Shown here piece by piece: positions 23,850 to 37,690 of a stretch of 64,000 nucleotides of DNA. Within the stretch, counting starts at the first letter, position 1, and the number at the start of each line of letters is the position of its first letter. A program made the translations under genes and the position numbers. The notes below the pieces were generated by a model. That model was not told the origin of the DNA. It did not search any database and was given only the letters and a program-made list of their open reading frames with translations. Source of the DNA: Lingula anatina (taxonomy: Eukaryota; Brachiopoda; Lingulata; Lingulida; Lingulidae); contig NW_019774081.1 of the NCBI RefSeq assembly GCF_001039355.2, forward strand, positions 324,245-388,244, written 5' to 3'.

Positions 23850-26800
23850 ATTAAAAAAATTACAAGGCAGCAAAGCTGTCAAATGTACAGACAAAAAGCA
23901 GGAAATAACTATGCACAAAATAGGCTACTGTCAATTCTGATGCAAAAGTACATTATGTTAAACTGCAAATTCAACATCAAATTTTAATTATGCTCAACAG
24001 GTAATACCAATGTAAGTAAAATGTGTAACAAGCATAAGGCTTCAGGCCCATGGGAGTTCAAGTTCACACTTTGAAAATGTAAAACTTCCAGAAAAAGAAG
24101 CCAATTAGACTGCTTTTCCAACTCAGGCTTTTAGTCCTGTATTTCTTTTTTGAACGTTTGGCAATCATAAGTAACATGGTTTTCCCATAATGGTCATCAT
24201 GGCAGCAGCACCCAAAATTGTGTTTTCTTCTATTCTGATGCAAAATTACATAATGGTTAACAGCAAAATGACCATCAATTTTTAATAATAAAATATACGT
24301 ATCATAGATTTTCAGAAAATGTGACTAGCATGGGTCTTCAAGCCCGTGGAACTTCATAGTTACACCTTGAAAATGCCAATATATGAAAAATTAAAAGAAA
24401 GAATTACCAAACAGACTCCATTGCCTACTGAAGCTGTATTTTAGTCCCATGTTTCTTTCCTGTAAGTTTGAGAACAGTAAGTGACATGGTTTTTTCTTAA
24501 ATGGTCATCATGGAAGCAGTGCCCAAAATATATTTGATGCAATATTACATAACGTTTAACAGCATAATGACCATCAATTTTTAATAATAAAATATTAGTA
24601 TTATGGATATTCAGAAAATGTGACTAGCAAAGGTCTTCAGTCACAACTTGAAAATGCCAAAATGTAAACAAGACAGCACTGTTCTGAAATGATTTTTTTC
24701 CATTTTTAACAATTTTTAACATAGAGCAGTGTTAAATGTCCAATTTCTTCCATTCTGAGATTCTGAACATAGTGAATGATTGAATCTGACAAACTGCAAT
24801 AATATGAGTTTATTTCCATTTCTGAAACTTTATTACACAATACACGATAACAAGTTTAACATCATTTTTACAAAATTAACTAACAATGTTGTAAAGATGC
24901 AGGAAATGTCAAACAAAGACTTTTACGTATCTTATTAATTAAATAATGAAACTGTTAACATGCCTAAGAATTGAATCTGAGGAAATGTGAAACAAGACAG
25001 TACTGTTCTGAAATGGGTTTTTTTCCATTTTAAACACTTTTTTAACATAAAACAAAATTTACAGTTTACTGTCATTTTTATATGATCAACTAAGAAAATT
25101 GATGAGATGTGAAAAATATCAATAGAACAGTGTCAAATGTCCAATTTCCTCCATTCTGAGATTCTGAACATAGTGAATGATTGAATCTTACAAACTGCAA
25201 TGATATGAGTTTATTTCCATTTTTGACACCTTATTACACAAATTGTGACAATACACGATTACAAGTTTACCATCATTTTTACGTAATCAACTAACAATGT
25301 TGTAAAGATGCAGGAAATGTCAAACGAACACTTTTACGTATCTTATTAATTAAATAATGAGACTGTTAACATGCCTAAGAACTGAATCTGAGGAAATGTG
25401 AAAAAACAGCATAACTTATAAAATAATGGTCCGATTATGCTGATTTTTGAACTTGACCTGCATTTTAGTAAGATTGATTACTCCTGTGAATTTCATGACA
25501 ACAGGCTTATGGGTTTTCTTTGAAATGTGTTAACAGTGTTGCATATATGCTGAAAAGTGAAAAAACAGCATAACTACTAAAATAGTGGCCCGATCATGCC
25601 GATTTTCGAACTTGATCTGCGTTTTAGTAAGATTGATTACTCCTGTGAGTTTCATGACAACAGGCCTATCGGTTTTCCTTGAAATGTGTTAACAGTGTTG
25701 CATATATGCTAAAAAGTGAAAAAACAGCATAAATTCTACAATAATGGCCCGATCATGCTGATATTCGAACTTGACCTGCGTTTTATGAATATTAGTCAGC
25801 TCTGTAAATATAAAGCCAACAAGGCAGCAAAGCTGTCAAATGTACAGACAAAAACCAGAAAATAACAAGGCAGCAAAGCTGTCAAATGTACAGACAAAAA
25901 ACAGGAAATAACAAAATAGGCTACTGTCAATTCTGATGCAAAAGTACATTATGTTAAACTGCAAATTCAACATCAAATTTTAATTATGCTCAACAGGTAA
26001 TACCAATGTAAGTAAAATGTGTAACAAGCATAAGGCCTCAGGCCCATGGGAGTTCAAGTTCACACTTTGAAAATGTATAACTTCCAGAAAAAGAAGCCAA
26101 TTAGACTGCTTTTCCAACTCCGGCAGCATTTTAGTCCTATGTTTCTTTTTTCTTTAGTTTGGCAATCATAAGTAACATGGTTTTCCCATAATGGTCATCA
26201 TGGTAGCAGCACCCAAAATTGTGTTTTCTTCTATTCTGATGCAATATTACATAATGGTTAACAGCATAATGACCATCAATTTTTAATAATAAAATATTAG
26301 TATCATGGATATTCAGAAAATGTTACTTCAAAGTCACAACTTGAATATGCCAAAATGTAAACAAGACAGCACTGTTCTGAAATGGTTTTTTCCATTTTTA
26401 ACAATTTTTTAAATAATACTTCCATTTTTATATGATCAAGTAAAAAAAATTGATGAGATGGGGAAAATATCAATAGAACAGTGTTAAATGTCCAATTTCT
26501 TCCATTCTGAGATTCTGAACATAGTGAATGATTGAATCTGACAAACTGCAATGATATGAGTTTATTTCCATTTTTGAAACTTAGCAGGATTGACCACTCC
26601 TGTGAGTTTAATGACAACTGGCCTATCTGTTTTTCTTATATTGTGTTAACAGTATTGCATATATGCTGAAAAGTGAAAAAAAAGCATAACTACTAAAATA
26701 CTGGCCCGATCATGCCGATTTTCGAAATTGACCTGCGTTTTATGAATATTCATTAGCTCTGTAAATATAAAGCCAAAAAGTAAAACTGCCTTCCACTTAT

Positions 26801-28430
26801 CCTGTTTACAATGAAAGTGCTTGCAGTGCCGGTGACGGCAATGACGGCAACGACAGATGCAGGTGATGGCAATATGTACAGACATATCTATATATATTTA
26901 CTGTACTGTTTGAGAACAGTAAGTGACAAGGTTTTTCTTAAATGGTCATCATGGGAGCAGTGCCCAAAATAGTTTTTTTTTTTTTTAATTTTGATGCAAT
27001 ATTACATAATGTTTAACAGCATAACGACCATCAATTTTTAATAATAAAATATTAGTATAATGGATATTCAGAAAATGTGACTAACAAAGGTCTTCAGGCC
27101 CATGGAACTTCAAAGTCACAACTTGAAATTGCCAAAATGTAAACGAGACAGCAATGTTCTGAAATGTTTTTTATTACCATTTTTAACTATTTTTAACATA
27201 AAACAAAATTAACAGTGTACTGCCATTTTTTATATGATCAACTAAGAAAATTGATGAGATGGGAAAAATATCAATAGAGCAGTGTTAAATGTCCAATTTC
27301 TGCCATTCTGAGATTCTGAAGTGACATGGTTTTTCTTAAATGGTCATCATGGGACAGTGCCCAAAATAGGGGTTTCTTTAAATTTTGATGCAATATTACA
27401 TAATGTTTAACAGCATAATGACCAACAATTTTTAATAATAAAATATTAGTATCATGGATATTCAGAAAATGTGACTAGCAAAGGTCTTCAGGCCCATAGA
27501 ACTTCAAAGCCACAACTTGAAAATGCCAAAATGTAAACAAGACAGCACTGTTTTGAAATGTTTTTTTCCCATTTTTAACAATTTTTTAACATAAAACAAA
27601 ATTAACAGTTCACTGCTGTTTTTAAATGATCAACTAAGAAAATTGATGAGATGAGAAAAATATCAATAGAACAGTGTTAAATGTCCAATTTCTTCCATTC
27701 TGAGATTCTGAACATAGTGAACGATTGAATCTGACAAACTGCAATGATATGAGTTTATTTCCATTTTTGACACTTTATTACACAATACACGATAACAAGT
27801 TTACCATCATTTTTACAAAATCAACTAAGAATGTTGTAAAGATGCAGGAAATGTCAAACAAACACTTTTACGTATCTTATAAATTAAATAATGAAACTGT
27901 TAACATGCCTAAGAATTGAATCTGAGGAAATGTGAAAAAACATCATAACTTATAAAATAATGGCCCGATTATGCTGATTTTTTAACTTGACCTGCGTTTT
28001 AGTAAGATTGATTACTCCTGTGAGTTTCATGACAACAGGCCTATGGTTTTCCTTGAAATGTGTTAACAGTGTTGCATATATGCTGAAAAGTGAAAAAACA
28101 GCATAACTACTAAAATAGTGGCCCGATCATGCCGATTTTCGAAATTTGATCTGCTTTTTAGTAAGATTGATTACTCCTGTGAGTTTCATGACAACAGGCC
28201 TATCGGTTTTCCTTGAATTCTACAATAATGGCCCGATCATGCGATTTTCGACTTTGACCTGTGTTTTATGAATATTCATCAGCTCTGTAAATATCAAGCC
28301 AAAAAGTAAAACTGTCTTCCACTTATGGTGTTAACGCTGAAAGTGCACGGCGACGGCGATGGCGACGACAGACGCAGGTGATGGCAATATGTACAGACAC
28401 ATCTGTGTCTGTACATAAAAAATCATGATT
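23850..28430 (+). mobile_element. Family A array: several nested or tandem copies
   Basis: The opening 'acaaggcagcaaagctgtca' recurs at about 23869, 25817 and 25867. The blocks 'ggtcatcatgg.agcagc.cc', 'cataatgaccatcaattttt', 'gaacatagtgaatgattgaa' and 'tggcccgatcatgc' recur repeatedly in varying order and copy number. The array ends at 28389-28416 with a near-perfect hairpin, 'atgtacagacaca' tc 'tgtgtctgtacat', followed by AAAAAA. Most open frames in this stretch are passages through these modules. No transposase was seen. Confidence 0.75.
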
Positions 28431-29590
28431 ATGTACCAAAGCACTGTATTTTGCTCTTTTGGTAAAACTGCTCTATTTCATGTGTGTGGGGGTGGTGTAA
28501 AGCTAGAATTCAAATATTTAAAAAAATTGCTAGAACAAAATGTAGCCAGTATAACATTTTAATTTTAATTTTTGTGTTTTGACTCTCAGTTCTGATATCA
28601 TGAAAACCAAGCAGTAGTAATCCACAATGGGAGTACATGAAAATGAGCTTTATAAAGTTCAGGCCTATAGAGACTCATTTATTTTGGGTATCATTAATAA
28701 CAATAAATATAAAACATACTGCTAAGAAAATCTCTTTTCTTGGCCTATTATTATCTCGAAATGAATTTGTATGAATTTTGTTGTTTCCAACAATTAAACC
28801 AAAGTCCTCTGTGTGATCTAGTCCTATAACAAGGAGCAGATGTTTTAGCCTGTGCTCAAGAGACAAGAGCTTTTAAAAGATAAACTCCATCTGTTGATAG
28901 TCTTGAAGATATAGAAAGACCATGATGGCATCACCATAATGTGTGCACACACAAACTAAATATGACAGTGAAATAAAGCATGGAAATCTTAAATTCATAC
29001 TACATCAGATTATGTTTATTATGCTTTTCATTTAGATATAGCCTATTCTTTATAAGAGAATATTAAGACTGTTATTTCAATTGTTTGATTCCAACAAAAA
29101 GAAGAAAAAAGTTCTTCAACTGACTTGGTAGCTTAATGGTATGTTCCCAATTGAACAAAAAGTTTTTAAATGTTGTTATCACTGCTAATATTGGCTGTTA
29201 AACTGTTTAAAGCTAACATTATGAGCTACTTACAGTGAAAAATTGTCTCACTTCAATTAGGGCAAATTAAGTTAATGCAAAATCAATAGAAAATCCAATT
29301 TTTGCAGGAAACTATTCCTTCAGGCATAACCCCAAGGAAGGACAACTGAGCAAGATGTTTGTTGAAGGCAATGTTTCCAAAGAAAAGCTATTTTGTCAAT
29401 TTAAACAAATGCTAAGGCTATGTTTCTTTTTCTTTTTTTCCAGAAATTCTATGCTAGATTATTTAACCTGGTACAAATGTAGGGAGAGAGTGAGATAAAC
29501 TAGGTTACCTTCAGTGTCAGAGGCAAATGTTGGTATCTTAAACATTTATAATAAGTTTATTACAATAAAGATGTACAAATATATTTGCAT

Positions 29591-29630
<40 letters not shown>

Positions 29631-29765
29631 GAAGCTCAAGATCAAACAAGCACAGGTCTCTAGAAACTAGTTAATGAAAATGGAATGAAAGAGTTGTGAA
29701 CACATTCAGCTTTAATCCTTGGCACCTTGAATTGAGATTGGGTATTTTTCCTTTAAGACAGTCGA
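28431..29765. other. Intergenic, nothing recognised
   Basis: No gene is seen. A run of more than 30 A residues lies at 29597-29630. Confidence 0.45.
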
Positions 29766-29769
29766 TGTG

Positions 29770-30250
29770 CACTTAAACATTCCATATGTACTCCATATAC
29801 TCTTTTTCCATATTTTCATGTTTTCTTGAGTTGGAGAAGTTTTCTTTCACAACATCAGCTGCAATTTCTTGAATTTTTTTACATAGTTTGCATAAAATTT
29901 CCAAGTAACTTTTCACATTTTCCAGCACTACATCTTTTATGGTCAATTTTTTGTACACGGAAAGAAACTGGGCCTGTCATATCGATTTTTCACCTCACAG
30001 TTGATGCTTCATTTTAACCTTTCCTGAACTGTTTCCAATGGCGCCCACACTTTCAACATTTAAACTGTTCAAGTGCTTCTTTTCTGATCTCTTGCCATTT
30101 TCTGGGTTTTTCTTAGCAGAGTGGCTACCATTATTTCTTCACCTCTCTTATCACCACACTTGGCAGACATTTCCCTAGTAACATTCGGGCTTCAGCCATA
30201 GTATTTCATTCATGAGTAACTTCCAAGACTTGACAAGAAATTAGGGCCGT
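29770..30250 (-). pseudogene. Degraded coding-like stretch, family unknown
   Basis: The longest intact piece (29773-29958) reads KKLTIKDVVLENVKSYLEIL and then IQEIAADVVKENFSNS, which looks like helical protein. Upstream, in other frames, are EKPRKWQEIRKEALEQF and LKVWAPLETVQERLK, separated by stops and frame changes. This pattern suggests an old pseudogene or retrocopy rather than exons, because no consistent splice sites separate the pieces. I cannot name the parent gene. Confidence 0.35.
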
Positions 30251-30479
30251 ACCTACAGATGGAGGTTGACAAATTTGGATGAGTTGACCATATTAAAAAT
30301 GTATTACTTGAAAATGTCTCATTGGCTTTTCATTTTCTCAGCATTTTTGTAGAGGGTATACCTTGGCCAATATGTGAAAATTGATGAAGTTTCCAGGGAA
30401 ATTCTTTTTTTTTGCTATATAATGGTGTAGATGTATTAAGTTTAAGCCTCTTACACCATACCTTTTAGTTTGACATCTC

Positions 30480-30965
30480 AGATAGACAAGCATCAAAGTT
30501 GTAAAATGTACAAATAATGATGCATAAAATAGGTTATTTTGTCAATTTTAATGTAATTCTACATGATGCTGAAAACCAAGTTTTTTAACAAGATTTAGCT
30601 CACTCAAGTCAAATAGTAGCTATGGATACATCTGGTTTTGTTGTAGAGAAATTGGAACTAGTAAATATGCAAAGTGCATATTATGTGAAAAAGTAGGTCA
30701 AAGGTCAAATTCAAAATTATATTAATATTGCCAATATATATGATTTGCTATTTTAGTCCAAGAGTAAGTTTGGGGTATCTCTGCCAGTTTTGGAGATATA
30801 AGGTCAGATATTTGCAAAGCACAGTTCATGGTGAAAAGTATGTCAAAGGTCTAATTTAAGGTCACAGTAAGTTTGGCAATATATTACTTCCTATTTAAGT
30901 TCAATATTAACTATTGGCATATCTCTGCCAGTTTTGGAGTATTTCACATTTTATTTTCACCGTGG
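30480..30965 (+). mobile_element. Fragments of family A then family B
   Basis: 'agcatcaaagttgtaaaatg' and 'atgcataaaataggttattt' resemble the family A start. From 30690 there are two diverged family B tandem units (taggtcaaaggtcaaattca; tctctgccagttttggagat). Confidence 0.6.
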
Positions 30966-32485
30966 ATCATTGTGAGGTACTTTTTGAAATACATATAGCA
31001 CCACTCCTAACACTGTGTCTGCACATGAAAAAAATTCTGCAAACAAAACTAGGGCATTCAAAAAAGGCAACATTATTTGTACTAGCAAAAGACCTACATT
31101 GTACATCAAAGACATGTCCCTTTCCTAGCTAATAGTTAACCTTAGTGAGGACAGCAATCATGTCAACCAAGGTATCACTAGATTCATCCCATCACATGGG
31201 AATACAGCTTTCAATTCATATTACTGTGCTGTCCCATAATTTAGGCAATTTCAAAATCTGGAGAAAAACAAAAACATTTTCCTAATCAATCTTAATCAAC
31301 AAGGTATCAGGTTGGCATGGGAGAGGTAGACTGCTGCTGACATACATAACATTTAATACTGTAACAAAAAACAAAATTTAAAAATACTATTTCTTAAAAT
31401 CATGATTGCCATGAACATATCAACACAACTTTTATTCAGTTTTTGTACCACAAAAGGGTTGATAAGTAATATATTATGTATATTTGCTATGGTAACAGTT
31501 TATACTGCAATCTTATTTTTATTCAACTATTTTTATATTCAAAACTTAATCACAATGATAACCAGTCAAGCTTGTATAAATTTGAAAATCAATATCATAA
31601 CCTTGACTGTAACACACAAGGTCACTTTCAAACAGTGAAGTATGTTTTTTTTTTCTTTAAATTTTTCTTCTGATCTTTCCTTTTTTTAAAATGCACTCTG
31701 CCTAATTCTGGCCCAGGATAAACACTGAGTGTCCTCAATTTCAGGCTAAGTTTACAAGGTCTAGCAAATAAAACATTTCTAAAAAATTAAGTTGCTGATG
31801 GTTGAGTAAAAAATGAACATCTTAATTCTACTTGGCACGAACTGGCTAGAAGAGGACTCTATCTATACAAATCTCTACTGGTCACCATAATTATGCATTG
31901 CCAATCAAATCATAATGTGAAGGAAAAACTTCCGATGAAATTTAGGCATTCAAACCTCTCATTGAGTGTCCCTGTGTAACAAGCAATATGATTAATGCAC
32001 TTTAAGCACTGCCCCTGGGGTGCATATGAGGCCAAAATGTCATTCAAACACTCCTACTGGACCAGTTAATAATTTCTTCTCTTCAGTTCCCATGACCTTA
32101 CCAGGTCCCACTCTATTTTTTGTTTCAACATTGCTATTTACCTCAACTCACGCCAATGAGAAGGACTACATAGTTCCACTTATGTTTAATTATTTAGATA
32201 GCATACGTATGATAACTTATTTTTTGTGAAAAATTTTATGAGAATACACACACACATTTACACAAAAAAACAATCTTTTAGGTTCTTCTTTCCTTATTTG
32301 TTAGTAACACTATGCACCAGGTAAAGGTCAGTCAAATGCAAGGAATCCTAATCTTATAATCCATCTAGGACAAAAAACCAAATTCCTTACAAAAACATTT
32401 AATGGTAATTGGACCCAACAAGATAAGTAACACATGCATCACTTTTCTATCAACAAGAATCCAATATTAAAAAGTAGCAATCAAG

Positions 32486-32533
<48 letters not shown>

Positions 32534-33768
32534 GACATATAGCTCTTCCTGGTTGTAATCAAAGTGGCACATCAATGATTATGTTCAAGAATACATGGTT
32601 ACTGTCCATCACAGAACCTAGGGTAACAACAATGCAATATCACAATTTTTTTTGCATTTATATGCCAAAGGGAAATGATGCATAATGCATTCTTTACTAT
32701 GATATATCTTCTAAGGTAAAAAGATACCTAAGCCAAAAATAAAATTTAAACCAAGTATATTTAAAAATGTGAAAGTGCAGACAAAAGATCACTTTCCAGC
32801 TGACATTTGAAAAGATACAGTATATATAACAAAACTCACAAAACCCAGCAATTCAGTGGTTCAAGTATAAATGTTGTGAAATCACTGAAAACATGATTAC
32901 CATTATAAATACTTGATAATATCATCATAACTGTCATGAAAAAAATATATATTTCAACTTTCCTATGCTGTTTCTTGTATCAGATTATCAGCAGTATTGC
33001 TGAATGGTTAGTGGCAAGGTCAGTAATAAAGCCAAATCAATAAACCAGTCAAACAGAAGGCAGAACATACTGATCTTTACTAATGCATGGTATTCTTACA
33101 TTGGGAACTCAAAGCCAGAGCATTTACAACCAACAATCTTCCTAATAGCGCACAGCAAGAATTTAAACAGATTCTTTTACAATCTTTTCAAGTTTCAAAG
33201 AGAGTAGTAGAGAAGCGATTACACCTTAAGTTAGTGTAAGTTATCTCCTGCCAATAGCCAGTCAGTTAAAGACTGCCTTACTTGTAATTTGTCACTTTCA
33301 ATTCACTGGCGCCAAAGTGAGGATGAAAAATGCTAATTTTAATCATGGCAAATCACATTAGTGTCAGAACTTAAACATCAAGTGCAGGATACATAAATAA
33401 TTTGGCAATACAACCAAAAATGATTACTGTGGTGCCTTTCTGTTTGGTCATGATTGTAAACATTGACCAGAAAGTCATATTTTACTGAGTGACACACAAT
33501 TTCAGTATATTTTGACCAGCCACAGAACAGACTACAATTATATGCTAATGTGAAAAGTCAAGTGATTAATTATCCTGACACTATTCCAAATGCATTCAGA
33601 GACAGGATGGCAGACTAATGATGAAGAAGGAAAACTTGTAAACTTGTATATTACATTGCTCTTTTGATATTCCCCAATTTTTTAACAATTTATCAAAAGC
33701 CCAACTAATTTCTTAACTTTCTGAAATTTTTGGGTTGTGTGAGATTTGGCATTTTCTCCCTGGTATTT

Positions 33769-33770
<2 letters not shown>
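30966..33770. other. WDR77 downstream region, no exon identified
   Basis: I searched the - strand here for the missing WDR77 C-terminal exon (a HxDFVR-type motif followed by a last WD blade) and did not find it. A (CA)n tract lies at 32487-32531. Confidence 0.4.
32487..32531. repeat. (CA)n microsatellite
   Basis: About 22 CA units. Confidence 0.95.

Positions 33771-33811
<41 letters not shown>
33771..33811. repeat. Compound (TC)n(AC)n microsatellite at a WDR77 splice donor
   Basis: TC units run into AC units. On the - strand the tract (GT)n(GA)n starts 6 nt after the GT of the donor of the exon at 33818-33895. Confidence 0.9.
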
Positions 33812-33817
33812 ACTTAC

Positions 33818-36800
33818 ATTTCTCTAACTCCTGAGGGATTAAGTTCTGTTACCACTACACTGCAATCTTCTGATACTGATGCTAAGAAATTTGGCCTGAA
33901 ACAATAATGAAAACACTCACTAAAAATGCATATATTTCAAAACCCAAACCACTATCAGAGTATGCTTGCAAACACTATGAACTGTTTACATTTCAAATTT
34001 AATTAAAACCGATTCAGTCTAAAATATAGTGGCCAGTATAAGCTCAGCCTAAATAAAAGTAAATAATTTTGAACAAACGTGTTATACATGATTCTTAAGG
34101 CCAATTAATACTTAATGAATAAATAAAATCAAAAACTAAAAAATGCCAAATTGAAAAAATCAATATCTAGCAATATCTTTTACCCACTACCAATGTATCA
34201 TATAGTGTGTATCATGCACTTATCATTTATGATGTTAAACTGAAACATTTTCACCAAGTGATTACCTTTGCTACTCTCTGCTGCTATTATTGTTCAATAA
34301 ATTGCATAATAAAGTGAATTTTGACACTGGGAACTGAAAACTGTGGGCATCACATTAAGCTTACAAAACAACATTTTCTGCAATTGGCATAATATTTTAT
34401 CTGTGTGAACTTTGATAAATATGTTTTGATACAAAAAAGTTGGAACAGTGGTATGTAGATGAGGAGATGGTTAATAATTAACTTCAACCTTATATTTGAA
34501 AACAACTTGTAAACTACAACACAAAGACAAAGATAAATGTGCTTCAATATCAAAGTTGCAGCATAAGAGTTAACACCATATAATGTGTGCATTGTGGCAG
34601 AGGCGACATTTTAAGGTAGGTAAATGCAACACATTGTGCCTAGTTTGATAGCAACTAATGCATCAGAAATAAAAATTATTAGAAATTATCAGTATTGACC
34701 AAGTTTCCATGTCATCTCACGAGACTGTGAAATCTTTTCTCAATGAAAATATGGTTCTATAATTTCATTTGAAATATACAAACCTCTTTGTATCAAATGC
34801 CACTTTGTGGACTGATCTGGTATGTGGCTTGAGTGTGTATGTAGCTGTACCTGACTGCCTTAAATCTAATCCTACTATAGTTCCAAATTCATCTCCCATA
34901 GCAAACTCCCATTCATTATCTGGCTGCCATGACAAACAGGTTGTTATTAAAGAAGGGGGGGCTTTCTCTGAAAACAGAAAAAAAAATTGAAAAATGGAGT
35001 TCTTGAAATTAAAAGAATATAAGTATCATCACTACAATAATTAATTATTATGATAATTATAAAATTGTTATTTGTATATAGTATTTAAAGCAAGGTTGAT
35101 TTAACAATATTCAGAATGTCAGGACAAACTGTACTTAGTCCATCTTTACATATCTTACCAATAAGCTGAGCTGGCTTTGGGTTTCTTGTGTCCCAAAGTA
35201 ATATGTTTCCATCCTAAACAATAAACAAATATATAAATAAGCATAGATCATTCCATTAGAGAAATTTCTAGCAATTATGTTACAAAATCTGACTATCAAA
35301 CTCCCTGAACAATGTTATATCTGGATTACTTTTTGTAAAAATTAAGTTTCTTTTAAAAAAAATATATCATATACCTGTGAACTAGAGAGAAATACACTGG
35401 AATCTCTAGGATGACATGCTACACAAGTGATGGCATCAGAGTGACCTGAAATAAAGAAAATTTTGTAACAATGTTTGGTGCTCCATTAACAATGAATATG
35501 AACTTAGATCATACAAAATTTTAAAAAAGATGAGCAAAATCCACCCTCGTAGATATCAAATACAGTAAGAAAGCATGCAGTCATTTAACGACATCTAGAT
35601 AACAAGCTAACCTTGAAAAGTGTTGCTGGATTGTTGTTCTTCAATGTCCCATACTTTGATTCTAAAAGACAAACAGAAACAGAGTTCAAATCATTTTTCT
35701 GCCCTTGATGGCTACGCTAGCTATGGTACAGCACTAACTACCCTGTCTTCCTAACAGATCTTAAATAATCCCTGGAAAATATCCTTTTATAAATACATTG
35801 ACATCACATGCTGCTTTTTCTTCAATTCATTCCATTTTTAAATTATACACAATGTAGTTAATTCACTACTTGACTATCCTTTGGCATTTCACATTGCATA
35901 ACACTCATATTAAGCTGATGAAACTTTTCAGTTCGTAACAGAAATGTGATTACTGACAAATAAATACAATTGTGGTTGTGTCTCACCTGCAGTCATATCC
36001 CCCTGACACTGCTGCTGCACCTCCCTGTGCCACACTGAGGGATTTCACCATGTCATCGTGTTCAAAGGCATGATAAATAGGGTTTACAGTTTGCAAGTCC
36101 TCTGTAAACTTCCAAATATTTATACCACCTAAAAAGTCACAATGTATGTGTCAGCTCATGTAGAATGTATTTATCAAAAAAGAATGTCAACTGGCCTACA
36201 CTCATTACTGACAACTGTTTTAATTCAAGTACTGGTTTAGCGGATGCACTGAAATTATAACATATAACAATATGTGAATTTCTGTTTTTATATCACAGCA
36301 ACAAAATAGGTGAAAATATTATGGCAAATTTTAATTGACCGGGCTTTTGATCACATGTAAGTAGTCACTGTAGAAAGACCACAGTCCTCGTTTAATGTGG
36401 TGCAATAAACCTGAATCGTAGCCTGAAATGATGAGGTAGTCATTTATCCACTGGAGGTCAGTAACTCCAGACTCCACATGCATTCCAACAGCACACTTTT
36501 CTGCATCAGGGGCATTCTCTGGGTTGTCAAAGAACCAGAATGATCCAGTCCACAGTCTCCCTGTCAAACTGCCAGCTCCTATCAGTAAACCACCACCTAT
36601 GAAAGAAAAAGAGGATAAACATATACATATATATATATACAGTCCATTCAAGACTACTTTGCCTTTAGACATTTGATTGTGAAGTGAGTCAAAATCATGA
36701 TGCAAGAGCATGACCTAGGTAAGATTCATCTGCTCATCTACCCGTTATGCCACTGTGAACTCATATATACACTAATGAAGGGGAAGGGGAGTTCTGATTG

Positions 36801-37512
36801 TGAGAAGTATGTTAAAGATTATTACTGCTCGTATACCAATTCTAGAACTAAACAACTTCCAGGGTACATTCCATTGTAAACAATTCTGCACGGTAGGTTG
36901 CCTCCTGGTGGGTGGGGTGGGGGTAAAACTGATTATTTGGGAAAACTGGATGGCTTTACGAGGACTGTGTGACTTAAGGCGGTGAAGTACTATACTGAGG
37001 TAAGGCCACACTTTTTTATTTTTCTGGATGACATCCTGTGCGTTCTCCGTAAAAAAAAAAAAGAAAAATCACCCCAACGAAGTCGGTTGTCACAAACATC
37101 GTAATAAATTGAATTTGCCGGAAAATGAGCTTTCTGCGCATGCATATTATCACCACGTGGAAATATGGCCGCTTTGCCGTCAAATTCATCTCTAGGATTA
37201 CTTTCAAATTACATGACAATTAAAGTCATTAAGAGAACGGGGGTCGTCATTTTAGATTGGTATGCCATTGATATTGGGCATGGAGATATCACCTTTTTAC
37301 AATTATACGAAGGACTGACGGCAGCCAGCGATTATCGCCCGGAAAATTTCAGTGACATTCTGTCCAAAGCAGCACATACCAGGTTTTTTTGTACTAGCGA
37401 AAAAAGGGTCGACAAGGGCGTCAAGGTACAGTTGTATTTGGTGGGCTGAAGGTCGGACAGGCCACCCGACAGTTTGGCTGCTTCCTGTGAGTTGAAGTAG
37501 ACAAAATGGCAT
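33818..37512 (-). CDS. WDR77: WDR77 / MEP50 (methylosome WD40 protein), 3' end not found
   Basis: WDR77 is the beta-propeller partner of PRMT5 in the methylosome, which dimethylates arginines of Sm proteins and histones. The exons in transcript order are 37380-37512 (tentative), 36411-36596, 35987-36128, 35612-35661, 35375-35445, 35159-35213, 34784-34967 and 33818-33895. All have GT-AG borders and the frame is continuous (299 codons). Diagnostic matches to vertebrate MEP50 are GGLLIGAGSLTGRLWTGSFW, ESGVTDLQW, FEHDDMVKSLSVA, AVSGGYD, IKVWDIEEQ, LLWDTRNPKPAQ, MGDEFGTIVGLDLR and FLASVSEDCSVVV, in order along at least five WD blades. The last ~40 residues are missing: the final identified exon ends in phase 2 and no downstream exon was found. 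Exon 1 rests only on frame, phase and a weak N-terminal match (QLYLDAL). Its ATG lies 6 bp from a hAT-like MITE. Confidence 0.9.
34350..34783 (-). other. WDR77 intron 7 (part), nothing recognised
   Basis: The intron between the exons at 34784-34967 and 33818-33895 holds no exon or repeat that I can support. Confidence 0.4.
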
Positions 37513-37518
37513 CAACCA

Positions 37519-37690
37519 CAGGGGCGGATTGAGGCCGTCTTCTGGGTCTTCTGGAAGACGGTCAGGTTTTTAAGTTTACACTGACGGGTAGCCTATATAA
37601 ATTTTTTGTCGGAAGATGGTCAAAAATGAAGGATGGACTAACAAAGATAATTTGGAAGACTGTCAGAAAATATCTCTGGATCCGCCCCTG
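37519..37690. mobile_element. hAT-like MITE next to the proposed WDR77 start
   Basis: CAGGGGCGGAT at 37519 is mirrored by ATCCGCCCCTG ending at 37690. CAGGGGCGG termini are typical of non-autonomous hAT elements. The 172-bp interior has short inverted pieces (gtcttctgg / ggaagac). I could not see a clean 8-bp target duplication. The element lies immediately upstream of the WDR77 start proposed on the - strand, so it would be in the 5' leader or promoter. Confidence 0.7.

Noticed and set aside
37165-37449. 94-codon + strand ORF starting MAALPSNSS
   Set aside because: It overlaps the proposed first WDR77 exon and its intron on the opposite strand, has no recognisable domain and no supporting + strand exons.
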